DNA of 64,000 nt from Xanthomonas campestris pv. badrii (GTDB lineage: Bacteria; Pseudomonadota; Gammaproteobacteria; Xanthomonadales; Xanthomonadaceae), in NCBI RefSeq assembly GCF_012848175.1, contig NZ_CP051651.1, positions 1,612,001-1,676,000 of the forward strand. The letters are read 5' to 3'. The notes beneath the pieces were generated by a model. The model saw only the letters and a program-made list of their open reading frames with translations, made no database searches and was not told where the DNA came from. The translations under genes and the position numbers were made by a program. Shown piece by piece: positions 19,575 to 32,105 of the stretch (the stretch's first letter is position 1; each line of letters starts with the position of its first letter).

Positions 19575-20216
19575 ATGGACCTGACCGATACCCAGCACGC
19601 CATCCTCGCCCTGATCGCAGAGCGCATCGACGCCGATGGCGTCCCGCCCTCGCAGACGGAGATCGCCCGTGCGTTCGGCTTCAAGGGCGTACGCGCGGCG
19701 CAGTATCACCTCGAGGCCCTGGAGCAGGCCGGCGCGATCCGCCGTGTGCCGGGGCAGGCGCGCGGCATTCGCCTGGTCGGGCAGGGCGCGCAGGCGCGCA
19801 CGTCGGCGGTGAGCGCACCGGAGCATGACGATGTGCTGCGGTTGCCGGTGCTGGGCCGCGTGGCGGCGGGCCTGCCGATCGGCGCCGACATCGGCTCGGA
19901 CGACTTCGTGGTACTGGATCGGGTGTTCTTCTCGCCATCGCCGGACTATCTGCTCAAGGTGCAGGGCGATTCCATGCGCGATGAAGGTATCTTCAACGGC
20001 GACCTGATCGGCGTGCACCGCACCCGCGATGCGCGCTCCGGGCAGATCGTGGTGGCCCGGATCGATGAGGAGATCACGGTCAAGCTGCTGAAGATCGGCA
20101 AGGACCGCATCCGGTTGCTGCCGCGCAACCCGGACTATGCCCCGATCGAAGTGCAGCCAGATCAGGATTTCGCCATCGAAGGCCTGTATTGCGGGCTGCT
20201 GAGGCCCAATCGTTGA
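19575..20216 (+). CDS. lexA: LexA, SOS repressor
   Basis: Represses DNA-damage genes and self-cleaves when RecA forms filaments. The 213-residue protein has an N-terminal winged helix ([24 protein letters not shown]) and a C-terminal S24 peptidase-like domain. The cleavage site is Ala98-Gly99 in GRVAAGLP, with Ser133 (GDSMRDEG) and Lys170 (TVKLL) as the catalytic pair. The start MDLTDTQHA directly follows the operator; an in-frame ATG 12 codons upstream would read through the operator and is rejected. recA follows. Confidence 0.97.
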   Translation: MDLTDTQHAILALIAERIDADGVPPSQTEIARAFGFKGVRAAQYHLEALEQAGAIRRVPGQARGIRLVGQGAQARTSAVSAPEHDDVLRLPVLGRVAAGLPIGADIGSDDFVVLDRVFFSPSPDYLLKVQGDSMRDEGIFNGDLIGVHRTRDARSGQIVVARIDEEITVKLLKIGKDRIRLLPRNPDYAPIEVQPDQDFAIEGLYCGLLRPNR

Positions 20217-20388
20217 GGGCTGTGCCGATGCCTGCGCTGGTCGTTTCCCCAGCCGGCATCGCCGTCTTTTCCGCTGCCCTGGACTGGATCGCATCGTTAA
20301 TCTGAGTGTGTCGCCTGCAGTCTCAGCCTGTGCGATACACCGCCGCTACATTGGCTCCACACCGAAATCACTGACAAGGATCACCCAG

Positions 20389-21423
<1,035 letters not shown>

Positions 21424-21676
21424 GCAGTCTTGGTGGCCGGGCACGCTGGCGACGGCTGGCGCGACCGGGGTGCTGCAACGCGTTGTTCTCCAGGAAGGAG
21501 TGGCGGCCTCAGCTGCTCTGCTTCTGACGGATGCGATTCGTTGATGTCGTTTCAGGTTTTTCTATCGCGGGAACGGCGGAGTCAGTGCCGTCGCGTCTGG
21601 CGGTAGATCTATCGAGGGCCAGGAGGGCAGGCGCCAGGGACGGCGCATTGATGCAGAAGTCGAGGGACACATCACG

Positions 21677-22165
21677 ATGGACGAGCAAGAGCCCGCTCCC
21701 AAGCGGGGCCGCCGGTTCAAGGAGCAGACGCCGGTCCAACGCGCACTGGGGTTGCTGGTGCGGCGCGAGCACTCGCGCAAGGAATTGAATCGCAAGCTGC
21801 TGGCGCGCGGAATCGAGCCGGACGCCGCGCAGGCGGCCGTAGAACGCCTGGCGAGCGAGGGCTGGCAAGACGACACGCGTTTCGCCGCCTCGGTCGTGCG
21901 AAACAGGGCCAGTTCGGGCTATGGCCCTTTGCACATCCGTGCAGAACTCGGCACCCACGGCCTGGACAGCGAGGCCATCAGCGCCGCGATGGCGACGTTT
22001 GAGGGCGATTGGACCGAAAATGCGCGCGACCTGGTCCGCCGTCGGTTCGGCGAACAGGGGCCGGTGGATCTGCCTCAGCGGCGCAAGGCCGCCGATCTGC
22101 TGGCCCGGCGGGGTTTCGACGGCAATAGCATTCGCGGCGCCACGCGCTTCGACCTTGAGGACTGA
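21677..22165 (+). CDS. recX: RecX, RecA modulator
   Basis: Small regulator that caps and inhibits RecA filaments. At 162 residues it shows the tandem three-helix repeats of the family: [23 protein letters not shown], then [34 protein letters not shown], then [10 protein letters not shown]. It lies 253 bases downstream of recA on the same strand, the usual neighbourhood. The gap has no other gene that can be supported. Confidence 0.94.
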   Translation: MDEQEPAPKRGRRFKEQTPVQRALGLLVRREHSRKELNRKLLARGIEPDAAQAAVERLASEGWQDDTRFAASVVRNRASSGYGPLHIRAELGTHGLDSEAISAAMATFEGDWTENARDLVRRRFGEQGPVDLPQRRKAADLLARRGFDGNSIRGATRFDLED

Positions 22166-22266
22166 GGGCGTCAGGCCTGCTACCCTTGGTGGTTTCAGGT
22201 TGTTCCGCTCCTCTGCGCCCACATCTCATTGGGTGACCGGGACTGCCGCCCGCCCAATGCCAGCAC

Positions 22267-24915
<2,649 letters not shown>

Positions 24916-24922
24916 ACACTTG

Positions 24923-24950
24923 TCCTGCTATGCCTTGCTGGCTAGCAGGA
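24923..24950 (+). terminator. Possible stem-loop after alaS
   Basis: TCCTGCTA and TAGCAGGA form an 8-bp stem with a 12-base loop, seven bases after the alaS stop. No T-run follows, so it may instead belong to the csrA leader. Confidence 0.4.
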
Positions 24951-25000
24951 TGTCCCGCTACCATTTCTGGTCTATTCCCTTTACGTAGGGCGCGTCTCAT

Positions 25001-25054
25001 TCAGGAGGCCGTCGATGCTGGTGGGAAACCCACCGGTTCCAGGAGATTTGCAAA
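25001..25054 (+). promoter_or_regulatory. csrA leader with hairpin and repeated GGA triplets
   Basis: Just upstream of csrA the leader carries GGA triplets at 25004, 25024 and 25042. A perfect 6-bp hairpin (GGTGGG-AAA-CCCACC, 25020-25034) precedes the ribosome site CCAGGAG. GGA in loops and over the ribosome site is the binding pattern of CsrA/RsmA, so autoregulation is plausible (inference). Confidence 0.5.
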
Positions 25055-25267
25055 ATGTTGATCCTCACTCGCCGGGTAGGCGAAACCTTGATGATCGGCG
25101 ACTCGGTCACTGTTACCGTGCTCGGCGTCAAGGGTAATCAGGTGCGTATTGGCATCACCGCACCGAAGGATGTTGCTGTGCACCGCGAAGAAATTTACCA
25201 GCGCATCCAGCGTGGGGACGAGCCGGTGGCTTCCGGCGCGCATCACGGCGACGATTCCTCGAATTGA
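25055..25267 (+). CDS. csrA: CsrA/RsmA, post-transcriptional regulator
   Basis: Dimeric RNA-binding protein that controls translation and stability of mRNAs; in Xanthomonas the RsmA homologue affects virulence factors and exopolysaccharide (family knowledge). The first 50 residues are canonical: [31 protein letters not shown] and [16 protein letters not shown]. The protein has 70 residues, with a short variable tail. The ribosome site overlaps a GGA-rich leader. The alaS-csrA-tRNA-Ser order is the same as in E. coli. Confidence 0.97.
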
Positions 25268-25350
25268 TCGTCATAGAGGGTTTACGTTAGCCCCTCTTAC
25301 CCGGTATTCTTCGCGGCCTGCCACGGACATCGCGGCAGGACGCAAAAACT

Positions 25351-25443
25351 GGAGCGATGCCCGAGTGGCTGAAGGGGCTCCCCTGCTAAGGGAGTATAGG
25401 GTCAAAAGCTCTATCGAGGGTTCGAATCCCTCTCGCTCCGCCA
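25351..25443 (+). tRNA. tRNA-Ser (GCU anticodon)
   Basis: A class II tRNA of 93 bases including an encoded CCA. The acceptor stem GGAGCGA pairs with TCGCTCC. The anticodon stem CTCCC/GGGAG encloses the loop CTGCTAA, giving anticodon GCU at 25385-25387. A long variable arm follows, then the T-loop GGTTCGAATCC. Confidence 0.97.
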
Positions 25444-25453
25444 GTGTTCCAGA

Positions 25454-25484
25454 CGCCCGCAAATCATCGATTTGCGGGCGTTTT
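25454..25484 (+). terminator. Intrinsic terminator after tRNA-Ser
   Basis: CGCCCGCAAATC pairs with GATTTGCGGGCG around a three-base loop, followed directly by TTTT. It lies ten bases after the tRNA. Confidence 0.92.
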
Positions 25485-25871
25485 CATTTCAGGTGTTTGC
25501 TGTTCGATTCGGAATGCCGTCGGCAGCGACCTGATTTCGGAGGAACTGACAGTGCGTCCAGATGAGGCGGCGTTGCGCTGCGTTCTCGCGCGTTGATCAA
25601 ACGACGAACTTGTCTGGGCGCGATGCAGCGCTCCAGCCTGGCCGCGTATTTGTCGCAGGCCGATGCGGGCCGGCGACGGGCTGCCCGGTGTGCGATAAGC
25701 CATCTGCTCTGCGCCATCGTCGTATGCGTTCTGTGCGATGCGGCGGGAGCATGAACTTCGCGCGTCGTGAGAAGCGGGTCTGAATCATGCGCTGATGCGT
25801 TGGGCGAACAGGATCAAGTTCTGTGCAGATGTGTCGCTAAGGACGTGACCCATCTTTCGGATTTCGTCGTG
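25485..25871. other. Gap between tRNA-Ser terminator and chemotaxis gene
   Basis: These 387 bases contain no gene I can support. Short open frames exist on both strands without family features. Part of it must carry the promoter of the downstream transducer gene. No clear sigma-28 or sigma-54 motif was recognised. Confidence 0.5.
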
Positions 25872-27833
25872 ATGCGCCTACCGTTGCTTGGACGCCTGTT
25901 CTCTTCCTCGAGTCGCGGTCTGCAGCACAAGGCCAATGCGGTGGACCGGGTGATGGCGGTGATCGAATTCGATCTGGAGGGGCGCATCCTGGATGCGAAC
26001 CAGAACTTCCTGTCGTTGATGGGATACCGGCTGGAGGAGGTGGTCGGCCAGCATCACCGCATGTTCGTGACCCCAAACGACCGCGACAGCGAAAGCTATC
26101 GCCAGTTCTGGGACGCGTTGCGCCGCGGCGACTTCAATGCCGGGCGCTTCTGCCGGCTGGACAAGCGCGGCCGCGAGGTCTGGATCAATGCCTCCTACAA
26201 CCCCTTGCTCGATCGCGCGGGCAAGGCGTATTGCGTGGTGAAGTACGCCACCGACATCACCGAGCAGGTGCGCCAGACCGCCGATTTCGAAGGGCGGATC
26301 GACGCGATCGACAAGGTGATGGCCGTGATCGAGTTCTCGCTCGATGGCACGGTGCTCGATGCCAACCAGAATTTCCTGCAGGTCATGGGGTACCGGCTGG
26401 AGGAGATCCGCGGCAAGCACCATGGCATGTTCGTGGATGCGGTCACGCGTCAGTCCGCGACGTATCGCGCGTTCTGGGAATCGCTCGGGCGCGGCGCGTT
26501 CGACGCCGGCCGCTACAAGCGCGTCGGCAAGAATGGCCAGGACGTCTGGATCCAGGCCTCCTACAACCCGGTGCTCGACGAGCACGGGCGGCCATACAAG
26601 GTGGTCAAGTACGCCACCGACGTGACTCGCCAGGTGATCGAGTCGGCCGATGCGGATGGTCGCATCCAGGCCATCGACAAGGTGATGGGGGTGATCGAGT
26701 TCGATCTGGATGGCCGGGTGCTGACGGCCAACGACAACTTCCTGGCGATCCTGGGCTATACGCCGGAGGAGGCGATCGGCCAGCATCACGGGATCTTTGT
26801 CGATGCGGCCTTTCGCGCGTCGGAGGACTACCGGCATTTCTGGGCGAAACTGGCGCGTGGCCAGTTCGACGCCGGGCGTTACCGCCGCCTGCGCAAGGAT
26901 GGCAGCCCGGTGTGGATCCAGGCGTCCTACAACCCGATCCTGGATGTCTCCGGGCGGCCGTACAAGGTGGTCAAGTACGCTACCGATGTGACCGATCAGG
27001 TGCGCTCGGCCGAGCGCATGCGCGACCTCATACGGCAGACCATGAGCATTGCGCAGAACGTGCAGCGCGAATCGCACCATATTTCCGTCAGCAACCAGGA
27101 GCTGGTCAAGCGCGCGTCTGCGCAGTCCGGCGCGGTGGCGCAGACTTCCAATACCATCGATCAGCTGGCCGCCACCGTGCGCACCAACTCCGAGAACGCC
27201 GGCTCGGCGCAGCGCATGGCCGAAGAGTCTGCGGCAGTGGCGCGACGCGGTGCCGATGTCATCGCCGGAGTGGTGCAGACCACCGCCGGCATTCGTTCGG
27301 CCACCGATCGGATCGGGCAGATCATCGAGGTCATCGACGGCATCGCCTTCCAGACCAATATCCTGGCGCTCAATGCGGCCGTGGAGGCCGCGCGTGCCGG
27401 CGAACAGGGGCGCGGGTTTGCGGTCGTGGCCACCGAAGTGCGCAGCCTGGCGCAGCGCTGCAGCGTCTCGGCCAGGGAGATCCGCTCGTTGATCGACAAT
27501 GCGACCGACCAGGTGGGCGATGGCTCGCGGCTGGCCGAGCAGGCCGGTGTGGTAATGCAGGATCTGGTGACGTCGGTGCTGCGCGTCACCGCGACGGTGG
27601 AGCAGATCGCCGCTGCCAGCCATGAGCAGGCGCAGGATATTTCCACCGCCAACACTGCCTTGCAATCGATCGGCGTGCAGGCACGCGACCAGGCGCAGAT
27701 GGTGGACGACCTGGCGCGCTCGGCGCGCGTGCTGGAGGCCGATGCCGATGCGTTGTTCGCGCTGGTCAACGGCGATGCCGGGGGCGCCGTGCCGGATGCC
27801 TTGGCGCAGCAGGTCCGCCCACAGGCTGCGTAA
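25872..27833 (+). CDS. Soluble methyl-accepting chemotaxis protein with three tandem PAS domains
   Basis: A 653-residue transducer with no signal peptide or membrane segment. Three closely similar PAS units (about 115 residues each, roughly residues 20-380) share the core [17 protein letters not shown], the DAGRYKR region and the ending [12 protein letters not shown]-terminal signalling domain follows, with the conserved hairpin [31 protein letters not shown] that contacts CheA/CheW. It should sense a cytoplasmic signal such as redox state or a small ligand. Start 25872 is the ATG nearest the first PAS; the frame is open upstream to 25767. No other che gene is nearby. Confidence 0.93.
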   Translation: MRLPLLGRLFSSSSRGLQHKANAVDRVMAVIEFDLEGRILDANQNFLSLMGYRLEEVVGQHHRMFVTPNDRDSESYRQFWDALRRGDFNAGRFCRLDKRGREVWINASYNPLLDRAGKAYCVVKYATDITEQVRQTADFEGRIDAIDKVMAVIEFSLDGTVLDANQNFLQVMGYRLEEIRGKHHGMFVDAVTRQSATYRAFWESLGRGAFDAGRYKRVGKNGQDVWIQASYNPVLDEHGRPYKVVKYATDVTRQVIESADADGRIQAIDKVMGVIEFDLDGRVLTANDNFLAILGYTPEEAIGQHHGIFVDAAFRASEDYRHFWAKLARGQFDAGRYRRLRKDGSPVWIQASYNPILDVSGRPYKVVKYATDVTDQVRSAERMRDLIRQTMSIAQNVQRESHHISVSNQELVKRASAQSGAVAQTSNTIDQLAATVRTNSENAGSAQRMAEESAAVARRGADVIAGVVQTTAGIRSATDRIGQIIEVIDGIAFQTNILALNAAVEAARAGEQGRGFAVVATEVRSLAQRCSVSAREIRSLIDNATDQVGDGSRLAEQAGVVMQDLVTSVLRVTATVEQIAAASHEQAQDISTANTALQSIGVQARDQAQMVDDLARSARVLEADADALFALVNGDAGGAVPDALAQQVRPQAA

Positions 27834-27874
27834 CGCATCGCAGCCAGGCATGGCGCCGCCGCAACACAACAAGA

Positions 27875-27900
27875 CGGCGCCTCACCGAAGCAAGGCGCCG
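27875..27900 (+). terminator. Weak hairpin between convergent transducer and pirin genes
   Basis: CGGCGCCT and AGGCGCCG form an 8-bp stem with a ten-base loop, followed by CCTGTTTGCT. It sits in the 120-base space between two convergent genes and may serve both. Confidence 0.45.
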
Positions 27901-27953
27901 CCTGTTTGCTACTTCCCCACCTGTCGGCGAGGGGGGCGTGCGCGTCTGTCCGG

Positions 27954-28655
27954 TTACTTGGGCAGGTCGAACACCAGCACTTCGGCATCGCGGGCGTCGG
28001 CCAGGACGATCTCCGGTTCGCCGATGACCTGCACCGCATCGCCGGCAGACAACGCCTGCCCGTTGACGGTGAGGCTGCCGCGGGCCACTTGCACGTAGCC
28101 GATGCGGCCTTCCGCCAGCGGTTGCTGCAGGCGGACGTTGCCATCGAGGATCGACGCATACAGCCGTGCATCCTGATGCAGGCGCAGCGAGCCATCGTCA
28201 CCGCCTGGCGAGGCGATCAGGCGCAGCTGGTTGCGCTTGCTGTCGGTATCGAAGTGCTTTTCTTCGTAGCTCGGCTCGATCCCGGCGCGTTCGGGCATCA
28301 CCCAGATCTGCAGGAAGTGCACCGGCTCGCTGGCCGAGTGATTGAACTCGCTATGGGTGACGCCGCTGCCGGCGCTCATGCGCTGCACATCGCCGTAGTG
28401 CAGGACCGACCCGGTGCCCATGCTGTCCTTGTGTTCCAGCGCACCGCCCAGGACGTAGGAAATGATCTCCATGTCGCGGTGGGCGTGCGTGCCGAAGCCT
28501 TCGCCCGGGGTCACCTTGTCTTCGTTGATCACCCGCAGCGGGCCGATGCCCATGTGGCGCGGGTCGTGGTAGCTGGCGAAGGAGAAGGTATGGCGTGAGG
28601 ACAGCCAGCCATGCTCGGCGCGGCCACGGGTTTCGCTCTTGCGGACATTCAACAT
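27954..28655 (-). CDS. Pirin-family cupin protein
   Basis: A 233-residue bicupin. The metal site is formed by the histidines of GFGTHAHRDMEIISYVLGG and SGVTHSEFN in the N-terminal cupin. The RxxxHTFSFASYHDPRHMG segment is the pirin hallmark. Bacterial pirins such as YhhW can act as quercetinases, and others modulate enzymes or transcription; the specific role here is unknown. The start MLNVRKSE is chosen because the longer frame upstream overlaps the divergent promoter. The divergent LysR gene 135 bases away is the likely regulator. Confidence 0.92.
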   Translation of the reverse strand: MLNVRKSETRGRAEHGWLSSRHTFSFASYHDPRHMGIGPLRVINEDKVTPGEGFGTHAHRDMEIISYVLGGALEHKDSMGTGSVLHYGDVQRMSAGSGVTHSEFNHSASEPVHFLQIWVMPERAGIEPSYEEKHFDTDSKRNQLRLIASPGGDDGSLRLHQDARLYASILDGNVRLQQPLAEGRIGYVQVARGSLTVNGQALSAGDAVQVIGEPEIVLADARDAEVLVFDLPK

Positions 28656-28790
28656 GCTGCTCTCCTTGGTAGATTCGAATTGGCGCCGGGGTGTGAATCG
28701 GTGTGCCAGCGGCTTGATGCGTAGTCTCCGCCTCTGCGCGAGGAAGAAAAAGCGAGTAGATTTGGCCGCTATCATCGAAAAAATCGAACA

Positions 28791-29735
28791 ATGAAGATCA
28801 GCCTGGAAGCCTTGCAGATCCTGGACGCGATCGACCGCCGTGGGTCATTTGCCGCCGCCGCCAAGGTGTTGTTCAAGGTGCCCTCGACCATCTCCTACAC
28901 GGTGGCCAAGCTGGAAGAGGATCTGGGCGTGCAGCTGTTCGAGCGCTTCGGGCCGAAGGCGACCCCCACCCAGGCCGGGCGCGAACTGCTGCGCGAAGGC
29001 CGCCACCTGCTGCGTGCGGCGCAGGAGCTGGAAGTGCGGGTGCGGCGGGTGGCCTCGGGCTGGGAATCGGACTTTGCGATCGGGCTGGATGCGATCCTGC
29101 CTGCGGCCCTGCTGCAGCCGCAGATCCTGGCCTTCTACCAGGTGGCCGACAGCACGCGGCTACGGGTGCTGAGCGAATCGCTATCAGGCGGTTGGGAGGC
29201 CTTGCTGGACCGGCGGGTGGACCTGATCGTGGCGGCAGGAGAGGGGCCAAGCGGCGGCGGCTATGTCGCCGAGCCGATCGGCAGCGTGCGGTTCGTGTTT
29301 GCCGTGGCGGCCGGCCATCCGTTGGCGGGCGCCCACCTGCCGGGGCCGGCCGAGCTGGCCGACCACCGCGCGATCGCGGTGGCCGATTCGGCGCGGCGGT
29401 TGCTGCCGCGTACCGTGGGCCTGTTGTCCGGGCGCGATGTGCTGACCGTGCCGGACATGCACACCAAGCTGCTGCTGCAACTGGCCGGTGTGGGTTATGG
29501 CTTCCTGCCCGAGCCGTACGCGCGCGGTGCGTTGCAGGATGGCCGCTTGCAGGAGGTGCCGGTGGAGACGCGCAAGGCCGATGAAACCTTTTACCTGGCA
29601 TGGCGGCCGGGCGAGGAGGGCGAGGCCCTGAACTGGTGGCGCCAGGCGTTGCGTAGCGAGGGGCTGTTCGAGCGCTGGTCGCAGTCGCTGGCCGAAACGT
29701 ATCGTTCCGTTGCCGCCGGGCAGTCGCGCGGCTAG
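28791..29735 (+). CDS. LysR-family transcriptional regulator (pirin-linked)
   Basis: A 314-residue LysR regulator. The N-terminal winged helix includes LQILDAIDRRGSFAAAAKVLFKVPSTISYTVAKLEEDLGVQLFER. The C-terminal effector domain covers about residues 90-300. It is divergent from the pirin gene, and LysR proteins usually control the gene across the shared promoter, so pirin is the best target guess. The effector is not known. The DedA-rhodanese gene starts 44 bases downstream on the same strand. Confidence 0.92.
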   Translation: MKISLEALQILDAIDRRGSFAAAAKVLFKVPSTISYTVAKLEEDLGVQLFERFGPKATPTQAGRELLREGRHLLRAAQELEVRVRRVASGWESDFAIGLDAILPAALLQPQILAFYQVADSTRLRVLSESLSGGWEALLDRRVDLIVAAGEGPSGGGYVAEPIGSVRFVFAVAAGHPLAGAHLPGPAELADHRAIAVADSARRLLPRTVGLLSGRDVLTVPDMHTKLLLQLAGVGYGFLPEPYARGALQDGRLQEVPVETRKADETFYLAWRPGEEGEALNWWRQALRSEGLFERWSQSLAETYRSVAAGQSRG

Positions 29736-29779
29736 GCAAGCGCGGATAATGCCCGCTTGCCGTCGCGCAGGATCCCCGC

Positions 29780-30772
29780 ATGCAAGGCTTGATCGAACAG
29801 TACGGATTGGCACTGGTGTTCGCCAACGTGCTGGCGTTGTCGCTCGGGCTGCCGGTCCCGGCACTGCCGACCTTGGTGCTGGTGGGCGCAGGCTACGCGC
29901 TGGCGGGTGGCAGCGATGCCTGGCTGGCAGGCCTGGCGGCGTGGGGTGTGTCGGTGCTGGCAAGCCTGCTGGGTGATCTGGCCTGGTATCTGGCCGGCCG
30001 CCGCTTCGGCAACCGCACCTTGCAGTCGCTGTGCCGCCTGTCGTTGTCGCGCGACACCTGCATGAAGCAGACCGAGCGATTCTTCTCGCGCTGGGGCGTG
30101 CGCGTGCTGGCGGTGGCCAAGTTCGTGCCCGGGCTGTCGATGGTGTCGGTGCCGATGGCCGGTGCCAGCCAGGTGCGGCTGGCGGCGTTTGTGCGCTACG
30201 ACGCGTTCGGCGCCGCGTTGTGGGCGCTGGCCGGCCTGAGCCTGGGGGCGCTGTTCGCCGATCAGGTGCAGGACGTGCTGGCGTTCCTGTCCGAGCTGGG
30301 GTCCGGTGCGGTGGTGGTGCTGGTGGCGCTGCTGGCCTGCTACGTCGGCTGGCGCTGGTGGCGGCGGCATACCTTGCTGCGGTCGCTGGAACAGGCGCGC
30401 ATTGCGGTGGACGAACTGCTGCCGTTGCTGGACGGCGATGAGCAGCAGCGCCCCACGGTGCTGGACATTCGTGCGCCGGGGTACCGCGATCTGCAGCCGT
30501 ACACGATTCCCGGCGCCGTGTTTGCCGACGAGCGACAGCTTGCGCAGATCCTTGCCAGCGTGCCGCGCGAACGTGCGGTGGTGATCTATTGCGCTTGCCC
30601 GGGCGAAGTGTCTGCCGCGTGGCTGGCCGGGCGCATGCGTGCGCGTGGTTATCGCGATGTGCGGCCGTTGCTGGGTGGTTTGGATGCATGGCACGCCGCC
30701 GGCTATCCGGTGACCTCGTTGCTGCCGGTGGTGGTGTCCGCAGACTTGGATGCGCGAGGGGCAACGGTCTGA
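29780..30772 (+). CDS. DedA membrane protein fused to a C-terminal rhodanese domain
   Basis: A 330-residue two-part protein. The N-terminal about 200 residues form a DedA/VTT membrane domain with VPALPTLVLVGAGYALAGG, the conserved FVPGLSMVSVPMAGAS stretch and several membrane spans. After a basic linker (WRWWRRHTLLRS), residues about 225-320 form a rhodanese-like domain, with VLDIRAPGYRDLQPYTIPGA and the active-site loop IYCACPGEVSA holding the sulfur-accepting cysteine. DedA proteins move lipids or support membrane potential; the rhodanese would face the cytoplasm. The substrate is unknown. Confidence 0.9.
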   Translation: MQGLIEQYGLALVFANVLALSLGLPVPALPTLVLVGAGYALAGGSDAWLAGLAAWGVSVLASLLGDLAWYLAGRRFGNRTLQSLCRLSLSRDTCMKQTERFFSRWGVRVLAVAKFVPGLSMVSVPMAGASQVRLAAFVRYDAFGAALWALAGLSLGALFADQVQDVLAFLSELGSGAVVVLVALLACYVGWRWWRRHTLLRSLEQARIAVDELLPLLDGDEQQRPTVLDIRAPGYRDLQPYTIPGAVFADERQLAQILASVPRERAVVIYCACPGEVSAAWLAGRMRARGYRDVRPLLGGLDAWHAAGYPVTSLLPVVVSADLDARGATV

Positions 30773-30892
30773 TCGCTGGTGCGTGTGTCTGAGTGGCGCG
30801 GCGATCAGCAACGGATCGTCGTGCGATCTGCGCGGGTGGTGCGATCGCCGACGACACTGCCGGCATCGGTAAATCAAGGTCAGGACGACAGG

Positions 30893-30920
30893 CAAAAAAA
30901 AAGACCAGCAAGCTGGTCGT
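30893..30920 (-). terminator. Intrinsic terminator of the tRNA-Arg unit
   Basis: On the minus strand GACCAGC-TT-GCTGGTC forms a 7-bp stem followed by eight T residues. It lies just past the 3' end of the second tRNA-Arg. Confidence 0.92.
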
Positions 30921-30932
30921 TTTCTTCAAGAT

Positions 30933-31009
30933 TGGTGCGCCCGGAGAGATTCGAACTCCCGACCGCCTGGTTCGTAGCCAGGTACTCTATCCAACTGAGC
31001 TACGGGCGC
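30933..31009 (-). tRNA. tRNA-Arg (ACG anticodon), copy A
   Basis: A 77-base tRNA with encoded CCA. The acceptor stem GCGCCCG pairs with CGGGCGC. The D arm has AGCTCAGTTGGATAGAGT. The anticodon stem CCTGG/CCAGG encloses CTACGAA, giving anticodon ACG, which is read as ICG after editing. The T-loop is GTTCGAATC. It is identical to the copy 97 bases upstream in its own orientation. Confidence 0.97.
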
Positions 31010-31106
31010 ATATCTTGTTGTTGTCTTGCGCATCCGATGCAGTGCAAGCGGACGTTCAACTGAAAAACAGCGGGTCGATGCTGTCTTTTCGTACTTCTTC
31101 TGAAGA

Positions 31107-31183
31107 TGGTGCGCCCGGAGAGATTCGAACTCCCGACCGCCTGGTTCGTAGCCAGGTACTCTATCCAACTGAGCTACGGGCGC
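31107..31183 (-). tRNA. tRNA-Arg (ACG anticodon), copy B
   Basis: This has the same 77-base sequence as the other tRNA-Arg(ACG) copy, including CCA. It is the promoter-proximal member of a two-gene unit ending in the terminator at 30893-30920. Forty bases separate its 5' end from the stop of the alpha/beta hydrolase gene upstream. Confidence 0.97.
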
Positions 31184-31223
31184 CTCGTCAGGAGCGGAAT
31201 TATGCGGATGCCCGCACGGGTCG

Positions 31224-32105
31224 TCAATCCCTTTGTGACATACACGCGTCGTCGACCGCGTCGCGCTGCGTGCCTCGCAGCGCCGCAGCCACTGCGGCGG
31301 GCGCTTTCATCCAGGCGAAATGATCGCTGCGCACGCCCAGTTGCGCATCGTCCAGCGGCTGCACATTGGCCGGTGCATGCGGCATCTTGCGCAGCAATGC
31401 CTGCAGCGCCGCAGGCGGGCCGAAGGGATCGCGGGCGAAGGTCACCGCCGTGATCGGCATGGTGAGCGCACCCAGCGCGCGTTCCAGATCCCACGCGGTG
31501 CCGGCCGCGCGATAGCGATTGCTGCGACCGACCCGGGCCCAGTCGGCGATCAGGCTGCGTGCCTCGGTGCCGGCAAAGCGCAGCGAGCGTCCGTGCAGCA
31601 CGCCTTGCATGCGTGCCAGCCAGGGCAGGAGGCGATACGCCAATGGCAACCAGTAGCGCATGGGGCGCGGAAACTGTCGCCAGTACGGCGAGCCGCTGGC
31701 GACCAGCCATAGCTGCGCGACGCGCGCCGGCTGCAAGGCTGCATGGCAGCAGGCCAGCTGCCCGCCAAGGCTGTGGCCGCCGACGATGTGGGGATGCTGC
31801 GGATCGTGCAGCGCCATCAGCGCATGGCTGGCCGGAATATCCTCGGCCAGCAAGCTGCGAAAGCCCCAGTCGTGCTGGCGCGATGGGCGCAGCGTGCTGC
31901 TGCCGTTGCCGCGCCATTCGTGCAGATACACCGCGATGCCGGCAGACGCCAGCGCTGTTGCGAATGGCAGGTAATGCCGTGCTGCCACGCCCAGTGCCGG
32001 CAGCCACAGCAGCGAGGCGACCGGCTGCACCGGCGCGCAGCGCATCACCTGCCAGCGATGTCCATCTTCCGCGCTGACGCTCAAACTGTCGCTGTGCACG
32101 TTCAT
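31224..32105 (-). CDS. Alpha/beta hydrolase (serine hydrolase, unknown substrate)
   Basis: A 293-residue cytoplasmic alpha/beta-fold protein. The nucleophile elbow is GGHSLGGQ. An early oxyanion region reads LWLPALGVAARHYLPF, and the family's HEWRGNG block follows. The catalytic histidine is probably in RSDHFAWM. Similar proteins are labelled serine aminopeptidase-like or lysophospholipase-like, but the substrate cannot be assigned. The start MNVHSDSL overlaps the thiD stop by four bases, so the two are translationally coupled. No lid domain stands out. Confidence 0.85.
   Translation of the reverse strand: MNVHSDSLSVSAEDGHRWQVMRCAPVQPVASLLWLPALGVAARHYLPFATALASAGIAVYLHEWRGNGSSTLRPSRQHDWGFRSLLAEDIPASHALMALHDPQHPHIVGGHSLGGQLACCHAALQPARVAQLWLVASGSPYWRQFPRPMRYWLPLAYRLLPWLARMQGVLHGRSLRFAGTEARSLIADWARVGRSNRYRAAGTAWDLERALGALTMPITAVTFARDPFGPPAALQALLRKMPHAPANVQPLDDAQLGVRSDHFAWMKAPAAVAAALRGTQRDAVDDACMSQRD

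Noticed and set aside
25275..25297. AGAGGG/CCCTCT stem after csrA as a terminator
   Set aside because: Six pairs with an 11-base loop and no T-run is too weak to call.
30933..31183. Duplicated tRNA-Arg as an integration (att) site scar
   Set aside because: No integrase or mobile genes flank it; two full-length tRNAs with a shared terminator fit an ordinary tandem tRNA unit.
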